Source: Polyangium jinanense (GTDB taxonomy: Bacteria > Myxococcota > Polyangia > Polyangiales > Polyangiaceae). From it: 16,621 bases of DNA. Location: positions 1 to 16,621 of the forward strand of contig NZ_JAGTJJ010000114.1 in assembly GCF_028435365.1 (NCBI RefSeq), read 5' to 3'. Of the stretch, positions 15,173 through 16,621 are shown piece by piece. Below the pieces are notes generated by a model. That model saw nothing but the letters and a program-made list of their open reading frames with translations, did no database searches and was not told the DNA's origin. The position numbers and the translations under genes are program-made. Position 1 is the first letter of the stretch; every line of letters begins with the position of its first letter.

Positions 15173-15979
15173 ATGCCTCGACCCCTCCGCCTCCTCCTCG
15201 TCCTTGCCGTGATCCTCCTCGCCGCCACCTCGGCCCAGGCGGCCGAGCCGCTCGTCATCCAGGTCATCGTCCCTCTTTGCTCGAATGCCCAGATCGATTG
15301 CGGCAGCAATGTCGCCGGTGACCCCGACCGCCTCGACACGAACCTCTACTGGGGCGCCGCCTTTGGCCACCGCCGCTACTTCGACCGCAAGAAGAGCGGT
15401 TTCACCCGCGTCGACGTCGTCCCCGCCGACGGCCCGCGCCTCGAACGTGTCGTCTATCGCCGGCTCGTCTCGGCAGAACCTTTCGGCGGCAAACGCGGTG
15501 AAACCCTCGAACAGATCGTCGTCCTCGACGCCTACCACGGTGATTCCATCGACCGCGCCGTCGAAGCCTTCTGGCACCTCGCGACCCGCGGCGGACGTAT
15601 TCGATTCCACGACGGCGGCAAAGAGCGCGAGGCCCGCATCTCCGTCGCCGGCTACGCGGGTCACAATCGCCTGATGGACGGCGTCCGCCTCCCACCCACG
15701 CCTGGCCCCGAGGAGCGCGGCCGCGCCATTCCCTCGTTCGTTCTGGCCTGCGACTCCGAGCCTTATTTCGGCCCCGCCTTGCGCGCCGCGGGCTCGGAGA
15801 CGTGGCTCATGACCCGCTCGCTCATGGCCCCCGAGGGATACGTCCTCGACGCCGTCGTCAACGCGATCGGTGTGCATGCGCCTCCTTCCACCATTCGCGA
15901 CCGCGCCGTCGACGCCTACGCGAAATGGCAAAAGCTCTCCCGCCGCGCCGCGGGCTCTATCTTCGCAAAACCTCGCTGA
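15173..15979 (+). CDS. Conserved-looking secreted protein of unknown function
   Basis: The 268-residue protein has a clear signal peptide (MPRPLRLLLVLAVILLAATS, cleavage near AQA-A at 23-24). The mature part begins with 'VIQVIVPLCSN', then DTNLYWGAAFGHRRYF (55-70), and later has 'LACDSEPYFGPAL'. These dense, specific motifs look like a conserved family, but no named domain is recognised and no function is proposed. Cys36, Cys43 and the Cys of ACDSE could form disulfides or bind metal. No other membrane segment is seen, so a periplasmic or outer-face location is likely. It starts 51 bases after the PLP-enzyme stop, so co-transcription is possible, although codon usage here returns to the high-GC norm. 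Its TGA abuts the stop of the minus-strand DTW gene with no gap. Confidence 0.8.
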   Translation: MPRPLRLLLVLAVILLAATSAQAAEPLVIQVIVPLCSNAQIDCGSNVAGDPDRLDTNLYWGAAFGHRRYFDRKKSGFTRVDVVPADGPRLERVVYRRLVSAEPFGGKRGETLEQIVVLDAYHGDSIDRAVEAFWHLATRGGRIRFHDGGKEREARISVAGYAGHNRLMDGVRLPPTPGPEERGRAIPSFVLACDSEPYFGPALRAAGSETWLMTRSLMAPEGYVLDAVVNAIGVHAPPSTIRDRAVDAYAKWQKLSRRAAGSIFAKPR

Positions 15980-16486
15980 TCACCGCCCGCCCCGCGGATT
16001 CTCCATCGCCACGCGCGCGGCATTCGACCGGACGTACACCGTCCGCTCCAGGAACGTCTCGAAGGCCTGCATCATCTGCGCCTCGACCTCCGGCCCCTCC
16101 AGGATCCCGAGCGCCCGCGCGATCGCTTCCATCGTCGACATCGTCCCCTCGCGCTCGCTGCGCCGCAGCGCCCCGAACCGCGTGGTTTGGCCCTCTGGCA
16201 GCTTCACCGGGAGAGCCTTTTCCGCGTCCGGATCCCGCCGCGAAATGCGCCGCGCTTGCCCCCACGTCCCATCGGGCACCATCAGCACGGCGCGCCCTCC
16301 CTCCACGAGATCCGCCGAAAGCACACGCGCCTCCGCATCCGGAAACAACAAGAGCACGCGCCCCTCGGGCAAGGGCGCCGCGGGCTCGCGGCTCGGATCG
16401 CCGTGCACACGCACGATCGTCTCGGGGATCATTCGCGCCACGAGCCGCCCGGTATTCGAGCTTTTGAACCGCTCCAGGTGATGCAC
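15980..16486 (-). CDS. DTW-domain protein (tRNA-uridine aminocarboxypropyltransferase-like), short form
   Basis: The DTW family includes enzymes that transfer the 3-amino-3-carboxypropyl group of SAM to tRNA uridine (acp3U). Recognisable parts are 'HHLERFKSSNTGRLVARM' (2-19, family 'H..E....NT.R'), LLLFPDAEARVL (45-56), DGTW (72-75, the motif that names the family) followed by QARR, and 'LRRSEREGTMSTMEAIARAL' with the downstream helix. The 168 residues lack the Cys-rich N-terminal motif found in many members. The upstream frame is interrupted by the stop of another gene at 16526-16528, so the cysteines are truly absent here. The GTG start at 16486 is the only good start codon in the open frame. 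The adjacent sequence reads TTNFGDDVLVLL, which matches the family strand before HHLER, so a rarer start codon a few residues upstream is possible. Confidence 0.8.
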   Translation of the reverse strand: MHHLERFKSSNTGRLVARMIPETIVRVHGDPSREPAAPLPEGRVLLLFPDAEARVLSADLVEGGRAVLMVPDGTWGQARRISRRDPDAEKALPVKLPEGQTTRFGALRRSEREGTMSTMEAIARALGILEGPEVEAQMMQAFETFLERTVYVRSNAARVAMENPRGGR

Positions 16487-16525
16487 GAGCAGGACTAGTA
16501 CATCATCCCCAAAGTTCGTAGTGGT

Positions 16526-16621
16526 TCACGCGATCGGCATGAGCATCCAGCTGAAGGAACCGTGGAGGAGGTCGAGCAGCGGCTCCTGCTCGCGGTGCTG
16601 ATAGGGCGTGGGCTCCCAGCG
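16526..16621 (-). CDS. 3' end of an unidentified protein gene (cut by window edge)
   Basis: The last 31 codons before a TGA at 16526-16528 read R-W-E-P-T-P-Y-Q-H-R...H-G-S-F-S-W-M-L-M-P-I-A. All but two of these codons end in G or C, as expected for a real gene in this genome. It lies 39 bases upstream of the DTW gene on the same strand, so the two may be co-transcribed. The C-terminal sequence is not recognised and no function is proposed. Confidence 0.6.
   Translation of the reverse strand, partial: RWEPTPYQHREQEPLLDLLHGSFSWMLMPIA

Noticed and set aside
16495..16506. Short ATG-ATG-TAC-TAG leader ORF before the DTW gene
   Set aside because: Three codons only, out of frame with the DTW gene and without supporting context.

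Overview
The window is very GC-rich DNA. Third codon positions are almost always G or C, and GTG starts and start/stop overlaps are common. Several features suggest a myxobacterium, probably of the Polyangiales (Sorangium/Polyangium type): a SUMF1-like secreted protein, a Cys-rich 'C..D..C..G..YC' insert in a permease, a proline-rich TonB, a multiheme cytochrome with an Ala/Pro/Lys linker, and abundant palindromic intergenic repeats. This is inference from gene style; no rRNA or other taxonomic marker is present.

Layout. Bases 1-305 hold a composite palindromic repeat (element 1, cut by the window edge). From 312 to 7739 all genes lie on the minus strand. In transcription order they are truD (tRNA pseudouridine synthase D), exbB-exbD-tonB (proton-driven energy transducer), a stand-alone cyclic-nucleotide-binding protein, a secreted triheme c-type cytochrome, purF (glutamine PRPP amidotransferase) and hydroxymethylglutaryl-CoA lyase. 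A secreted SUMF1-like protein (+) follows, divergent from truD. It converges, with a 7-base gap, on a HAD-family 5'-nucleotidase (-).

From 10310 to 13283 three plus-strand genes overlap by 4 bases at each junction and must form one operon: a ferritin-like diiron protein, an ABC ATPase of the LolD/MacB class and an FtsX-type permease. The next 713 bases (13284-13996) contain no gene but are densely structured: a solo hairpin, six tandem 42/43-bp units, and a complete second copy of the composite palindromic element (about 281 bp). Next come a Cys/Met-metabolism PLP enzyme with looser codon bias, a secreted protein of unknown function, and (minus strand) a DTW-domain protein lacking the usual N-terminal cysteine cluster. 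The last 96 bases are the 3' end of another minus-strand gene.

Most protein genes belong to recognisable families. The most original signal is the repeat family. Two full copies share a two-armed architecture with four hairpins per arm and a conserved spacer. Sequence differences between copies and between arms are compensatory, so the structure itself appears to be conserved.
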